The notes beneath the pieces are model-generated. The model was given only the letters and a program-made list of their open reading frames with translations. It was not told the origin of the DNA and made no database searches. Of a DNA stretch of 64,000 nucleotides, positions 25,553 through 35,875 are shown in pieces. Position 1 is the first letter of the stretch, and every line of letters starts with the position of its first letter. This DNA is from Lysobacter sp. HDW10 (GTDB taxonomy: Bacteria; Pseudomonadota; Gammaproteobacteria; Xanthomonadales; Xanthomonadaceae): contig NZ_CP049864.1 in NCBI RefSeq assembly GCF_011300685.1, positions 1,914,885 to 1,978,884 of the forward strand, given 5' to 3'. The position numbers were made by a program, and so were the translations under genes.

Positions 25553-27370
25553 TTATTTGTTGTCGACCTGCAGAACCGCCAAGAAGGCCTCTTGCGGAAT
25601 TTCCACACGACCGACTTGCTTCATGCGTTTCTTGCCTTCTTTTTGCTTTTCCAACAGCTTCTTCTTACGCGAGGCGTCACCACCGTAGCACTTCGCCAAC
25701 ACGTTCTTACGCAACGCCTTCACTGTCGTGCGTGCAATCACTTGCGACCCGATGGCGGCTTGAATCGCAACGTCGAACATTTGACGCGGGATCAAATCCT
25801 TCATCTTCTCTGTGAGTTCGCGACCACGGCGATCTGCATATTGCCTGTGCACGATGATCGATAACGCGTCGACCTTGTCGCCGTTGATCAATGTATCCAC
25901 GCGCACGAAAGGACCCGCTTCAAAGCGCACGAAGTGATACTCGAGCGACGCATAACCGCGGCTGACAGATTTCAGTTTGTCGAAGAAGTCCAACACCACT
26001 TCTGCCATCGGCAATTCATAGGCGATTTGAACTTGTCCACCCATGTAATTCATGCCGATCTGCGAACCGCGCTTCTCTTCGCACAATTTGATCACCGCAC
26101 CGACGTAATCCGGCGGCGTCAAGATATTGGCGCGGATAATCGGCTCGCGAATTTCATCGACGGTGTTCACCGGAGGTAGCTTCGCCGGATTGTCCAGCGG
26201 CATGACAGTGCCATCGGTCTTGAGGACTTCATACACAACCGTCGGCGCCGTGGAAATCAGATTCAGGTCGTACTCGCGCTCCAAGCGCTCTTGCACGATT
26301 TCCATGTGCAGCATACCGAGGAAGCCGCAGCGGAAACCGAAGCCCATTGCCTCTGAGGACTCAGGTTCAAAGCGGAGTGCGGCGTCGTTCAAACGCAGCT
26401 TATCAAGAGCCTCGCGAAGGTCCGGGTAGTCTTCCGAGTCAACTGGAAACAGGCCCGCGAAAACGCGCGGTTGCATTTCCTGAAAGCCGGGCAAGGGTTC
26501 GGACGCAGGATCACCCACCAGCGTGAGCGTGTCACCCACCGGTGCGCCATGCACGTCTTTGATCGAAGCCGTCACCCAGCCCACTTCGCCTGCAGAAAGC
26601 TTCTTCAAGACTTTCCGCTTCGGGGTGAACACACCCACGTTGTCCACTTGGTGCGTGCGACCGGTGCTCATGACCAGCAACTTATCGCCGGGCTTGATTT
26701 CGCCTTGCATCACGCGGACCAGTGACACCACACCGAGGTAATTGTCGAACCAAGAGTCGATGATGAGGGCTTGAAGTTTGTCGGTATTGCGCGGCACAGG
26801 CGGCGGAATACGCTTAACAATGGCTTCCAAAACGTCTTTGACGTTCAAGCCTGTTTTCGCAGAGATCGACACGGCGTCTTCGGCATCGATACCAATGACG
26901 GCTTCAATTTCTTTTTTGACGCGATCGATATCAGCCGTCGGCAAATCGATCTTGTTCAACACCGGCACGACTTCCAAGCCTTGTTCAACGGCCGTGTAGC
27001 AATTGGCGACCGATTGCGCTTCAACGCCTTGCGCGGCGTCGACGACCAAGAGTGCGCCTTCGCAGGCAGCCAGCGAACGGCTCACTTCGTAGCTGAAGTC
27101 AACGTGGCCAGGCGTATCGATGAAGTTCAGTTGATAGATCTGGCCGTCGTCTGCGGTGTACGGCAATGACACCGACTGCGCCTTGATGGTGATACCGCGC
27201 TCGCGCTCAATCGGATTGGAGTCGAGCACCTGCGCTTCCATTTCGCGTGCTTCTAGGCCGCCACACAATTGGATGATGCGGTCGGCCAACGTGGACTTGC
27301 CATGGTCCACGTGGGCGATGATGGAAAAATTGCGGATATTCCGCATTGCAGCTGGGACTTCAGACGACAT
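25553..27370 (-). CDS. lepA: Elongation factor 4 (LepA), back-translocating GTPase
   Basis: A 605-residue translational GTPase. G1 is HVDHGKST, the switch contains [11 protein letters not shown]3 is DTPGHVDF and G4 is NKIDLP. The LepA-specific C-terminal domain ends with [17 protein letters not shown]. It acts on stalled or mistranslocated ribosomes. The start may instead be the internal ATG at 27346 (MRNIRNFS), the more usual N-terminus; neither start has a clear ribosome-binding site. Confidence 0.97.
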   Translation of the reverse strand: MSSEVPAAMRNIRNFSIIAHVDHGKSTLADRIIQLCGGLEAREMEAQVLDSNPIERERGITIKAQSVSLPYTADDGQIYQLNFIDTPGHVDFSYEVSRSLAACEGALLVVDAAQGVEAQSVANCYTAVEQGLEVVPVLNKIDLPTADIDRVKKEIEAVIGIDAEDAVSISAKTGLNVKDVLEAIVKRIPPPVPRNTDKLQALIIDSWFDNYLGVVSLVRVMQGEIKPGDKLLVMSTGRTHQVDNVGVFTPKRKVLKKLSAGEVGWVTASIKDVHGAPVGDTLTLVGDPASEPLPGFQEMQPRVFAGLFPVDSEDYPDLREALDKLRLNDAALRFEPESSEAMGFGFRCGFLGMLHMEIVQERLEREYDLNLISTAPTVVYEVLKTDGTVMPLDNPAKLPPVNTVDEIREPIIRANILTPPDYVGAVIKLCEEKRGSQIGMNYMGGQVQIAYELPMAEVVLDFFDKLKSVSRGYASLEYHFVRFEAGPFVRVDTLINGDKVDALSIIVHRQYADRRGRELTEKMKDLIPRQMFDVAIQAAIGSQVIARTTVKALRKNVLAKCYGGDASRKKKLLEKQKEGKKRMKQVGRVEIPQEAFLAVLQVDNK

Positions 27371-27452
27371 GAGGGTGCGCGAGTGGCCGGATGGCTTTTC
27401 AAGACAATAAGCCGGACATTATCGCACGGGCATTCCGTCCCAACCCGCTCAA

Positions 27453-28922
27453 TTACTGCGTCACCTCGGGCTGGATCGTCACAAATGCAGGGCTGCCGTT
27501 GCGTGACACGCGCAACATGATCGGGCCATCCACACCCGCGGCCGCGACCGCGGCTTTGAGCGCCTGTGGCGTCCCCACGGGGGTTCGACCGACCGCCAGC
27601 ACGATGTCACCGCGTCGCATGCCCGCTTCTGTTGCGGGGCCACGTACGGACAGCACGCCAACGCCCTCGCCCGCTTTCAGGCCGAGTTGCTTGCGATCGT
27701 CCGCATCCAAAGCCGCGAGTTCGAGCCCGAGCTTGGATTCTTTCGGTGCCGCCTCACGCTGATTGGGGGCGGCCTTTCCGCCAAAACGCGTCTCGGTCGT
27801 CGTCACTTCCGTCAACGCGCCAAGCTTCACCGGCACCTTGATGTCTTTGCCATTGCGCCAAATCGCGAGCTGCACTTCGGTACCGGGCTGTTTAGCGCCT
27901 ACGATCGGCGCAAGATCGCTGGCGCTGTTCAAGGTGGTGCCGTCGATACCGCGTACGACGTCCATGGATTGAACGCCGGCTTTCGCAGCGGCCCCACCGA
28001 CTTCGACGTCGGACACCAAGGCACCGCGCGTGTCGGGCAGGCCGAGCGCACGTGCGCTCTCAGGGCTCACTTCTTGTAATCGCAGGCCAAGTTTGCCGCG
28101 CTGCACTTTGCCCGTCGCCTTCAATTGTTTGACGGCGGCCATCGCGGTATCAATCGGAATCGCAAAGCTCACACCTTGATAGCCACCCGAATTCGAAAAT
28201 ATCTGCGAATTGATACCGATGACCTGCCCTTGCGCGTTCATCAAGGGTCCGCCCGAGTTACCGCGGTTAATTGCAACGTCGGTTTGAATGAAGGGCACGT
28301 AGCTTTGACCCGTACCACGATCGGTACGACCCACGGCGCTCACGATGCCCGCAGTCACGGAATGATCAAGTCCGAAGGGCGAGCCCATCGCGAATGCCCA
28401 TTGGCCAGGCTTCACTTGGCTCGAATCGCCGAGCGGGATGGTGGGCAGTCCGCTTGCATCGACCTTCAGCAGCGCGACATCGGATTGCGGATCACTCCCG
28501 ACCACACGTGCATTGAGCACGCGTCCGTCAGAAAATTTGACGCGTACCTGCGATGCACCTTCGACCACATGATGGTTCGTCAATACATCGCCATTCGACG
28601 AAATAACGAATCCGGTACCAATCGATGTGCCACCGCGTTGTTGGGGCATGCCCGGAAACGGCATCATGCCGGGACCGAAAAACCGGCGAAACTCTTCCGG
28701 CAAATTGTCCATGCCTTGTGCAACAGGTTTGGCCTTGATCGTGGCTTCGATGTTCACCACGGCTGGTCCAACTTGCTCGACCAAGCGCGTGAAGTCTGGC
28801 AGGCCCGACACCAAATTCTGTGTCGACTGCTGCTGCGCGCGTGCCTGCTCAATCAAGAAAGGCGACGCACCGAACACGGCCAATGAAACAGCCAAAACCA
28901 ACCCATGCTTGCGAATGGACAT
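27453..28922 (-). CDS. mucD: Periplasmic Do/MucD-type serine protease
   Basis: A 489-residue HtrA-family protease. A signal sequence ends near ARAQQQ, the catalytic triad is His in LTNHHVVEGA, Asp in QSDVALLKVD and Ser in NRGNSGGPLMN, and two PDZ domains follow (about 290-370 and 400-480). It degrades misfolded envelope proteins. It is third in the rpoE-rseA-mucD operon, as in Pseudomonas and Xanthomonas. ATG 28922 has a GGAG eight bases upstream and is preferred over the TTG next to it. Confidence 0.94.
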   Translation of the reverse strand: MSIRKHGLVLAVSLAVFGASPFLIEQARAQQQSTQNLVSGLPDFTRLVEQVGPAVVNIEATIKAKPVAQGMDNLPEEFRRFFGPGMMPFPGMPQQRGGTSIGTGFVISSNGDVLTNHHVVEGASQVRVKFSDGRVLNARVVGSDPQSDVALLKVDASGLPTIPLGDSSQVKPGQWAFAMGSPFGLDHSVTAGIVSAVGRTDRGTGQSYVPFIQTDVAINRGNSGGPLMNAQGQVIGINSQIFSNSGGYQGVSFAIPIDTAMAAVKQLKATGKVQRGKLGLRLQEVSPESARALGLPDTRGALVSDVEVGGAAAKAGVQSMDVVRGIDGTTLNSASDLAPIVGAKQPGTEVQLAIWRNGKDIKVPVKLGALTEVTTTETRFGGKAAPNQREAAPKESKLGLELAALDADDRKQLGLKAGEGVGVLSVRGPATEAGMRRGDIVLAVGRTPVGTPQALKAAVAAAGVDGPIMLRVSRNGSPAFVTIQPEVTQ

Positions 28923-28975
28923 CAAAATTTCTCCTGCAAATCGTGATCAGCGCAACGCGATTTATTGCGAGCGCA

Positions 28976-29869
28976 TCAGGGGTGTTGTGTATCGGAACCC
29001 GACGTCTGTTGGAACCTGGACGCACCGCCCGAACTGAAACTTGCGTTAAAGGCACCGCTATCGATGCCCGGAATGACAGAACGCGGCCAGCCCGGATGCG
29101 CAGCGGGATCTACGCCCAAAACGCCTTGCTCTGACTCGCCACGCAACACGCGTTCCACATCTTCAGAACGGTTGATTGCTTTGGGCACCGCTGCAATCGC
29201 CGCGCCTTGTCGCGCTGTGTTGCGCAGACGCGTCGTCGAAGTGGCTATCGCGGCCTTATCTGCTGCCACTTTTGCAGCAGCGGCGTTCGCGTTCGCAATC
29301 AATGCATCAGCGTCTTCAGGTACGCGCCACGGTTTGACACGCGTTGCATTTGCAACCGCGAGTGTCGGCGTGTTCGACGATTGCACCGGCGTTGAGGTTG
29401 CCACTTGCGTGTTCGAATCCACCGGCACGTCAACGCGCGACGGCAGTGACACCGCAGGCGCTTCAGTCACGACATCCGTTGGTGGTGCAGCATCGCTTGC
29501 CACGACAGCATCGGGCGCGCTATTCAAACTGGGTCGAACTGCCAAAGCAACAATGCCCAATGCGGCCGCCACTGCTAATCCACTAAACACACGTTTGTTG
29601 CGCGCAAAGAAGGCAGGCGCAACTGTCGAACGCGATTGTGCCGCAGCCTCTGTGGCAATTTGCTCACGAATCGATGCACGCAAATCCGTTTGGATCGCGG
29701 GCTTCGAAGCGGCGCGCAACACATCACCGGCGAATTGCCAACGACCCAGTTGCGCGGCCAGTTCCGGATCATGTTCTAAACGACGCGCCAAGAATTTGTC
29801 GGCATCTGCACTGCTTTCTCCATCAAGCAGTGCAGACAAGGCTTCACGTGGATCGATCGAGGATTGCAT
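28976..29869 (-). CDS. rseA: Anti-sigma-E factor RseA
   Basis: A 297-residue membrane protein. The N-terminal anti-sigma domain (LSALLDGESS through GDVLRA, about 8-55) would hold RpoE at the membrane, a single helix spans about 95-114 (VFSGLAVAAALGIVALAV), and the rest is a Pro/Ala/Thr-rich periplasmic region with no clear second domain. It overlaps rpoE by one base (TAATG). It should be degraded stepwise on envelope stress to release RpoE. Confidence 0.88.
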   Translation of the reverse strand: MQSSIDPREALSALLDGESSADADKFLARRLEHDPELAAQLGRWQFAGDVLRAASKPAIQTDLRASIREQIATEAAAQSRSTVAPAFFARNKRVFSGLAVAAALGIVALAVRPSLNSAPDAVVASDAAPPTDVVTEAPAVSLPSRVDVPVDSNTQVATSTPVQSSNTPTLAVANATRVKPWRVPEDADALIANANAAAAKVAADKAAIATSTTRLRNTARQGAAIAAVPKAINRSEDVERVLRGESEQGVLGVDPAAHPGWPRSVIPGIDSGAFNASFSSGGASRFQQTSGSDTQHP

Positions 29870-30486
29870 TATTCAGCTCCCTTCCCTGTAGCGGCCCACG
29901 GTGCCAGCGCAGTATTCATGGCATCGCGTGCGCGAAAAATTCGAGAGCGCACCGTGCCCACCGGGCAGTGCATGCGCAATGCGATTTCGTCATAGCTCAA
30001 GCCTTCGACTTCGCGCAAAGTGATGGCTTCGCGCAACTCTGCTGGGAGCGACTCAATCGCAGTCAGTACGGCTTGCTGCATTTCTGACTGGATTGCTCTG
30101 CGTTCCGGCGTGTCTTGGTCGCGTAACTGGTACGCCGACTCGAATCGCTCAGCGTCACTGAACTCGACACCTTCGAGGGGAACGCGTCGGTTGTGGAACG
30201 CCAGATGGTTTTTTGCGGTATTCACGGCGATTCGATAGAGCCAAGTTGAAAATTGGGCATCGCCACGGAATCCAGGCAGCGCACGAAACGCGCGCATAAA
30301 CGCGTCCTGTGCGACATCCTGACACTCACTCCAGTCACGAATGAATCGTCCTATCAGCGATACGACCCGTGACTGATGCTTGAGCACCAGGGCGTCAAAT
30401 GCTTGCATGTCGCCCGCCTGTACGCGTTTGACCAGCAGCGCATCGTCCGCCTGAACCGCCGAAGCGGGTTGTTCCAAATCAGGCAT
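29869..30486 (-). CDS. rpoE: RNA polymerase sigma factor RpoE (ECF)
   Basis: A 205-residue ECF sigma factor. Region 2 (FDALVLKHQSRVVSLIGRF; DVAQDAFMRAFRALPGF) and region 4 (LPAELREAITLREVEGLSYDEIA in overlapping parts; CPVGTVRSRIFRAR) are intact. It controls envelope-stress genes. ATG preceded by GGAGA; a matching sigma-E promoter lies about 45 bases upstream, so it is probably autoregulated. Confidence 0.96.
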   Translation of the reverse strand: MPDLEQPASAVQADDALLVKRVQAGDMQAFDALVLKHQSRVVSLIGRFIRDWSECQDVAQDAFMRAFRALPGFRGDAQFSTWLYRIAVNTAKNHLAFHNRRVPLEGVEFSDAERFESAYQLRDQDTPERRAIQSEMQQAVLTAIESLPAELREAITLREVEGLSYDEIALRMHCPVGTVRSRIFRARDAMNTALAPWAATGKGAE

Positions 30487-30526
30487 CGAAGCCGATCTCC
30501 TGTCTCAGCCTCTGATGTCCGAGGCT

Positions 30527-30554
30527 TGTGACCCGCAAGTTTTATGAAAGTTCC
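30527..30554 (-). promoter_or_regulatory. Sigma-E type promoter of rpoE
   Basis: Reading the minus strand toward rpoE, GGAACTT (complement of 30548-30554) is followed after 15 bases by GTCACA (complement of 30527-30532). The known sigma-E consensus is GGAACTT, 15-16 bases, GTCTAA, so the -35 box is exact and the -10 box has the invariant GTC start. The distance to the rpoE ATG is about 40 bases. Confidence 0.82.
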
Positions 30555-30568
30555 CAGTGATCAACATA

Positions 30569-30591
30569 CGAATACGAAAATGCTGTATTCG
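30569..30591. promoter_or_regulatory. Inverted repeat, possible operator of the beta-oxidation gene
   Basis: CGAATAC and GTATTCG form a perfect seven-base inverted repeat with a nine-base spacer, placed 55 bases before the start of the fad gene and upstream of the rpoE promoter. Size and spacing fit a dimeric repressor site, but no regulator is encoded here and it does not match the PsrA or FadR boxes I know. Confidence 0.4.
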
Positions 30592-30645
30592 ACATCACCA
30601 TCGCCCAGTTAAGATGATAAACAGCTGAATCCAAGGTTTCACACT

Positions 30646-32712
30646 ATGTCTAATAACACCCGCTTTGATGGCCTGAAACTGTCACATTGGAAGACCGAAA
30701 TTCGTCCCGACGATGTCGTGATTGTGCGGTTTGATCGTGCCGATGCGTCGGTCAATGCCTTTTCCCAAGCAAGCTTGGTTGAGCTCGACACCTTGATCGA
30801 GCGACTGCGAATCGACCCGCCCAAGGGTGTGGTATTTGCATCAGGCAAGTCCAACGGCTTCATCGCAGGTGCCGATATTAGCGAGTTCCAGTCATTTGAC
30901 GCACTAGGAACGGTCGACACGGCCATTCGTCGCGGTCAGACCACGTTCCAAAAGATCTCTGTGCTGCCTTTTCCGACGGTCGCTGCGATTCATGGTTTCT
31001 GCATGGGCGGCGGCACCGAACTCGCGCTCGCCTGTGACGCGCGTATTGCGTCCAATGCCAGTTCAACGCGCATTGGCTTGCCAGAAGTGTTGTTGGGCAT
31101 CTTCCCGGGCTGGGGTGGCAGCGTTCGCCTCCCGAGATTGATTGGTGCACCCGCCGCGTTTGACTTGATGCTCACAGGCCGTAGCGTGACCGGCAAAGCG
31201 GCACTCGCAATGGGCCTCGTTGACAAGGTCGTGGACGTCGCTGTTCTAGAAGACACCGCCGTTGAATACACAAAGCGTCAAATACAGCGTCCTGCGAAGC
31301 AACGCTTCATCGCATGGGCCACCAACCTCTGGCTAGTCCGCCAAGCCTTGGCGCCCGTGCTCGAAAAACAAGTGGCGCGCAAAGCACCTAAAGCGCACTA
31401 TCCCGCGCCTTATGCCTTGATCAATAGCTGGCGCACACCCATGGGTGGCGGTATTCCGAAAGCGCTGAATTCAGAACGCAAAGGCGTGGTCAAACTTTCT
31501 GCGACCCCTACTGCACGTAATTTGATTCGCGTCTATTTCTTGCAAGAACGCATGAAATCATTGGGCAACGGCGAGTCTGGCATTAGCCATGTGCATGTCG
31601 TCGGTGCCGGCGTGATGGGTGGCGACATCGCTTCGCTCGCCGCGTACAAAGGCTTCAATGTGAGTTTGCAGGACCGCGAACAGCGCTTTATTGACGCGGC
31701 GCTCGGCAGAGCTGCGACGTTCTTCGAAAAGAAAGTGAAAGACTCGGCAAAGCGCACCGATGTGATCCAACGCTTGAAAGGTGATCTCAATGGCGACGCA
31801 ATTGCTTCCGCTGATCTCATCATTGAGGCCATCATTGAAAATCCTGAAGCGAAACGCGCGCTCTACGAAACGGTCGAGCCCAAACTGAAAAGCACTGCAC
31901 TTTTGACCAGCAACACCTCGTCCATTCCCTTGGTGGAACTGCGCGAGCATATCGATCGTCCCGCCCAGTTCGCGGGTTTGCATTACTTCAATCCGGTCGC
32001 ACAAATGCCTTTGGTCGAAATCGTGCAGCACGATCAGATGGCGCCTGAAACGCAAGCCAGGCTCGCTGCGTTCTGTCGCAAGCTCGACAAGTTCCCAGTG
32101 CCCGTCGCAGGTACGCCCGGCTTCTTGGTTAACCGCGTGCTATTCCCTTACATGCTCGAAGCCATGCGTGCCTACTCGGAAGGCATCCCGGGTCCGGTGA
32201 TCGACAAGGCGGCGAAAAAGTTCGGCATGCCGATGGGACCTATCGAACTTATCGATACGGTTGGCCTCGACGTTGCCGCAGGTGTCGGCGCCGAACTCGC
32301 CCCCTTCTTGCACTTGGATATCCCAGAGCAGTTCTCTACGCCGCCAGAACAAGGCAAGCGTGGCAAGAAAGATGGCCAAGGCATCTACACGTGGAAAGAC
32401 GGCAAGCCTGTGCGCCCGGAAGTCCCGAAGGATTACAAGGCGCCCGATGATTTGGAGGATCGCTTGATTCTGCCGTTCGTCAACGAAGCGGTGGCTTGTC
32501 TGCACGATGGCGTGGTGTCCGATGCGGATTTGCTCGACGCCGGCATCATCTTCGGCACTGGCTTCGCGCCGTTCAGAGGCGGCCCCATCAACTATGTGCG
32601 CGAAACAGGCGTTGACGTCTTGTTGGCAAAGTTGAAGTCGCTTGAAAGCAGCCACGGTGCACGCTTTGCACCGCGCCCGGGTTGGGACAATCCGATCTTG
32701 CGCACACCGTAA
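30646..32712 (+). CDS. fadJ: Bifunctional enoyl-CoA hydratase/3-hydroxyacyl-CoA dehydrogenase (FadB/FadJ type)
   Basis: A 688-residue multifunctional beta-oxidation protein. The enoyl-CoA hydratase domain (about 1-190) has the oxyanion segment GFIAGADISEF and catalytic Glu in GGGTELALACD and in GLPEVLLGIFPGWGG. The dehydrogenase half begins near 320 with the dinucleotide motif HVVGAGVMGGDIA and contains SNTSSIPLVEL and GLHYFNPVAQMPLVE with the catalytic His; C-terminal dehydrogenase domains follow (GFLVNRVLFPYMLEA). It converts trans-2-enoyl-CoA to 3-ketoacyl-CoA. No thiolase gene is adjacent, so FadA lies elsewhere. FadJ versus FadB cannot be settled by eye. Confidence 0.9.
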   Translation: MSNNTRFDGLKLSHWKTEIRPDDVVIVRFDRADASVNAFSQASLVELDTLIERLRIDPPKGVVFASGKSNGFIAGADISEFQSFDALGTVDTAIRRGQTTFQKISVLPFPTVAAIHGFCMGGGTELALACDARIASNASSTRIGLPEVLLGIFPGWGGSVRLPRLIGAPAAFDLMLTGRSVTGKAALAMGLVDKVVDVAVLEDTAVEYTKRQIQRPAKQRFIAWATNLWLVRQALAPVLEKQVARKAPKAHYPAPYALINSWRTPMGGGIPKALNSERKGVVKLSATPTARNLIRVYFLQERMKSLGNGESGISHVHVVGAGVMGGDIASLAAYKGFNVSLQDREQRFIDAALGRAATFFEKKVKDSAKRTDVIQRLKGDLNGDAIASADLIIEAIIENPEAKRALYETVEPKLKSTALLTSNTSSIPLVELREHIDRPAQFAGLHYFNPVAQMPLVEIVQHDQMAPETQARLAAFCRKLDKFPVPVAGTPGFLVNRVLFPYMLEAMRAYSEGIPGPVIDKAAKKFGMPMGPIELIDTVGLDVAAGVGAELAPFLHLDIPEQFSTPPEQGKRGKKDGQGIYTWKDGKPVRPEVPKDYKAPDDLEDRLILPFVNEAVACLHDGVVSDADLLDAGIIFGTGFAPFRGGPINYVRETGVDVLLAKLKSLESSHGARFAPRPGWDNPILRTP

Positions 32713-32728
32713 GTTGCGCGCTTAAGGC

Positions 32729-33088
32729 TTACAGGGTTGCGGTCGGCGATTCGGATTCCCGACCCGCAAGCAAGTTCTCGATTTGGCCGCGCAAGGTCGC
32801 GGCCTCATTGGTGTCGTCAAACTGCAATCCGATTCCTTCGACACGGCTCTCTTGCGCGCGCGCAGGTGTGTACCAGCACACATGACAGGCAACCGCATGT
32901 CGCTCGGTCGAGCTCGGCAACGTCACCACCAAGAACACCGGATCGCCCAAGGAATAACGCTTGGTGGTCTTAAGAAACAGGCCGCCGTGCTTCACGAAAG
33001 GCATATAGGCGGCATACACCTCATCAATCGTGGTCAGCGCCAATGTTTGGATGGCCTGGCGTGCGCCACCGGCTCCGGGCAGATTCAT
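32729..33088 (-). CDS. pilZ: PilZ domain protein, type IV pilus assembly
   Basis: A 119-residue PilZ protein (YAAYMPFVKHGGLFLKTTKRY; PVFLVVTLP; GIGLQF). The N-terminal RxxxR c-di-GMP-binding motif of canonical PilZ domains is missing, as in the Pseudomonas and Xanthomonas PilZ proteins that work through PilB and FimX in type IV pilus biogenesis. The ATG at 33088 overlaps the holB stop (ATGA) and has AGGAG upstream. Position after holB is the classic xanthomonad arrangement. Confidence 0.92.
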   Translation of the reverse strand: MNLPGAGGARQAIQTLALTTIDEVYAAYMPFVKHGGLFLKTTKRYSLGDPVFLVVTLPSSTERHAVACHVCWYTPARAQESRVEGIGLQFDDTNEAATLRGQIENLLAGRESESPTATL

Positions 33089-34047
33089 GCGTGTCGCTCC
33101 TTGTTCAATGGCACCATCCTCCTGCACCAATCTACCAATAATTCGGTCAGTATGAGATTGGGTCGAATCGGTGTACGCAATAATGCACGTGATCGGTTCG
33201 CCGCGTCGAACCAAGCGGCCAAAGCGCGTGACTCGTTCGATGGCGGGAGTGCAGCTGCGCGGTCAACCGCTAACTCGGCGGCGAATCGCAAACACAGTGC
33301 CGGATCTTCGAGCATCCACGCCTCTGCAACTTCGGACGGCAAGGTCCTGGACTGCGCCAGTGCATCGAGGTCTTTTTGAATGCGTGCACGCAAGGCCATA
33401 CCCCCGTTCTGCAACCAATCCAACGCCAGCACGGGATGACCCTTGGCTGCTTTGAGCGCAGTTTCCGCGTCGACGTCAGATGTGCCAGATGTGCTGAGCC
33501 AGGCAAGGGCATCCGCATGCGATGGCATCGGCATTTCAACTTTTTGGCATCGGCTGCGAATAGTTTGCGGCAAGTGCCCCGGATTGGACGAAAGTAGCCA
33601 CAAGAAGCGATCCGGCATCGGCTCTTCCAAGGTTTTCAAAAGCGCGTTTGCACCGGCACGATTGATCAGATCGGCGGGATCCACAATCACGATTTGTGCG
33701 CCCCCCATTTGTGGCGTGAGCGCAAGCGAAGCACTGACTGCGCGTAACTGGTCGATCACAATCTCGGTGCGAAGCTTCGTGTTCTCCTTGTTCATTTCCA
33801 AGGCGACGATGCGTAAATCCGGGTGTGTGCCCGCCAGTCGCAATCTGCACGTACGGCATTCACCGCATGCGTTACCCGCGCTGCGATTGCTGCACAAGAT
33901 ATAGGCTGCGAGCGCGTCAGCGACGCGTCGTTTACCGATGTCCACGGCACCGGTCAACAGTGTGGCGTGTCCCAACTGACCGCGATCAAATGCGCCCCTG
34001 AGTGATTCATAGGCGTCGCGCTGCCAGCTAGTCAGTACGTCGGTCAT
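33085..34047 (-). CDS. holB: DNA polymerase III subunit delta'
   Basis: A 320-residue clamp-loader subunit. The P-loop is degenerate ([17 protein letters not shown]), as expected for delta', and the zinc module reads [18 protein letters not shown]. The SRC motif is present as [10 protein letters not shown]. It is part of the gamma/tau complex that loads the beta clamp. It is coupled to tmk (four-base overlap) and pilZ. Confidence 0.93.
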   Translation of the reverse strand: MTDVLTSWQRDAYESLRGAFDRGQLGHATLLTGAVDIGKRRVADALAAYILCSNRSAGNACGECRTCRLRLAGTHPDLRIVALEMNKENTKLRTEIVIDQLRAVSASLALTPQMGGAQIVIVDPADLINRAGANALLKTLEEPMPDRFLWLLSSNPGHLPQTIRSRCQKVEMPMPSHADALAWLSTSGTSDVDAETALKAAKGHPVLALDWLQNGGMALRARIQKDLDALAQSRTLPSEVAEAWMLEDPALCLRFAAELAVDRAAALPPSNESRALAAWFDAANRSRALLRTPIRPNLILTELLVDWCRRMVPLNKERHA

Positions 34048-34691
34048 GCGTGGTCTTTCATGTACGCGCGCAAATGACGCACCGCTTCGTCTGCCACGTC
34101 GCCAGGCGATTGTGTTGCGTCGATCACTCTGAATCGCTGTGGGTCGGCCTCGGCGCGTGTGCGATACGCCGCACGCACATGCTCGAAGAAAATATCTTTC
34201 TCGCGTTCGATGCGATCAGGCGCGCCGCGACCACTGGCGCGTGCGCGTCCAACATCGACCGGCACGTCGAGCAACAACGTCAATCCCGGCACGATGCCAA
34301 CGAAGCGTCGTTCAAGCTGCGCAATGATGTCCGTATCAATACCGCGTGCCGCGCCCTGATAGGCATAACTTGCATCCGTAAAGCGATCGCTCAACACCCA
34401 AGCGCCGGCCGCCAAAGCAGGTGCAATGACGCGTTGCACATGTTGGGCACGCGAGGCGAACATCAACAAGAGTTCTGTGTCCGCGGTGGGTCCATCTTCC
34501 GTTCGGTTCAACAGCAATTGCCGAATGTCTTCTGCCAGCGGCGAACCACCTGGCTCGCGTGTGCACACGACGGACACACCCGTTTCATTCAGGACGGACG
34601 CCAAGGCGGCCAACACGGTGGATTTACCTGCGCCTTCCCCACCCTCGAGGCTGATCAAATGCGACGCAGACGTCAAACCAACATCATTCAT
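34044..34691 (-). CDS. tmk: Thymidylate kinase
   Basis: A 215-residue dTMP kinase. P-loop [42 protein letters not shown] with the DR(Y/F) motif and [13 protein letters not shown] are in the expected order. It makes dTDP for DNA synthesis. It overlaps mltG upstream and holB downstream by four bases each. Confidence 0.96.
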   Translation of the reverse strand: MNDVGLTSASHLISLEGGEGAGKSTVLAALASVLNETGVSVVCTREPGGSPLAEDIRQLLLNRTEDGPTADTELLLMFASRAQHVQRVIAPALAAGAWVLSDRFTDASYAYQGAARGIDTDIIAQLERRFVGIVPGLTLLLDVPVDVGRARASGRGAPDRIEREKDIFFEHVRAAYRTRAEADPQRFRVIDATQSPGDVADEAVRHLRAYMKDHA

Positions 34692-35839
34692 TGTGTTTTT
34701 GTCGGACCTGATTTCGCGGCAGGTGCGGTCGTCGGTGCGGCATCGACCTGCGGATTCGAAGTCGCTGTACCCGTCATCGGTCCTTTGGCGTTTCCAGCGC
34801 GATAGCGCGCGAGGTATTCACGCACATTGGCCTGATGCTCGCCATACGTCGATGCAAACAAACTCCGACCGCTGCCATCGCCAGCAGCGACGAAGAAGAT
34901 GGCTTCGCCGGCGGCAGGACGCGTGACGGCGGCCAATGCGTCTTTGCCCGGCATGGCAATCGGCGTGGGCGGTAAACCTTGGCGGGTGTAAGTGTTATAG
35001 GGCGTGTCTTTCTGCAAATCGGCTTTGCGGATATTGCCCTTGTAGCCAGCACCCATGCCATAGATGACGGTTGGATCCGTCTCAAGACGCATGCCCTTTT
35101 GCAATCGACGCACAAACACGCCTGCGATCATCGGGCGCTCTGCGGCCAAACCTGTTTCCTTTTCTACGATGGAGGCCAAGATCAAGGCATCGTCGCGTGT
35201 TTTGAAGGGCAGATTCTCGATGCGAGATTTCCACGCCTCATTGAGCGCCACGTCCATCGCCTTGTACGCCTGTTTCAAGACGGCCAAATCGGTATCACCG
35301 GTGTTGTAACGGTAGGTCTCGGGCAAGAAACGGCCTTCTGCAAATTGGCCTTCATGGCCCAAGGCTTTCATCAGCGCCGCATCATCCATGTCTTGAATGG
35401 TTTTCACCAATGGCTCGGCCTTGGCCAGCGCCGCACGCAAGTCGCGGATATTCCAACCTTCAATGATGGTGAAACGGTAGCTCACCACTTTGCCATCGCG
35501 AATATCGATCAAGAGTTGCGAAGGCGACATGCCGGGCTTCAAAGCGTACTCACCGGCCTGCAGTTTGCCGGCTGCGCCGACTTGCCTCGCCAAGACTTGC
35601 CATTCGATATCGAAGCCTGTGGTAATGCCCAGTGCTCTGAGACTCCGCAGCAATTGCGGCATGCCGTTACCGCGTTCAACCACCACGCGTTGCGCCGTCG
35701 CCGGACCTGTCATCGGTGCACGCGCAAAGCTCGCGTAATGTTGCCAAACCATGGCAATGGCAACGAGCGCCACCAACACGGTGACAAACAAAAGGCCCTT
35801 GATTCCCTTGCCGCGCGTTACCGGTGCTTTCGTTGCCAT
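34688..35839 (-). CDS. mltG: Endolytic murein transglycosylase MltG
   Basis: A 383-residue inner-membrane lytic transglycosylase. One N-terminal transmembrane helix (about 14-31) leads into the YceG/MltG domain with the catalytic Glu in [17 protein letters not shown] and the region [20 protein letters not shown]. It cuts nascent glycan strands and sets their length. The C-terminal 40 residues are a Thr/Ala/Pro-rich extension. Confidence 0.94.
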   Translation of the reverse strand: MATKAPVTRGKGIKGLLFVTVLVALVAIAMVWQHYASFARAPMTGPATAQRVVVERGNGMPQLLRSLRALGITTGFDIEWQVLARQVGAAGKLQAGEYALKPGMSPSQLLIDIRDGKVVSYRFTIIEGWNIRDLRAALAKAEPLVKTIQDMDDAALMKALGHEGQFAEGRFLPETYRYNTGDTDLAVLKQAYKAMDVALNEAWKSRIENLPFKTRDDALILASIVEKETGLAAERPMIAGVFVRRLQKGMRLETDPTVIYGMGAGYKGNIRKADLQKDTPYNTYTRQGLPPTPIAMPGKDALAAVTRPAAGEAIFFVAAGDGSGRSLFASTYGEHQANVREYLARYRAGNAKGPMTGTATSNPQVDAAPTTAPAAKSGPTKTQ

Positions 35840-35875
35840 GCTTGAATCATCTTGAAGTTGGCTTTAAGGATACCG

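Noticed and set aside
28965-29891. 308-residue Ser/Ala-rich frame antisense to rseA and mucD start
   Set aside because: Low-complexity mirror of the Ala/Thr-rich RseA periplasmic region, no signal or domain.
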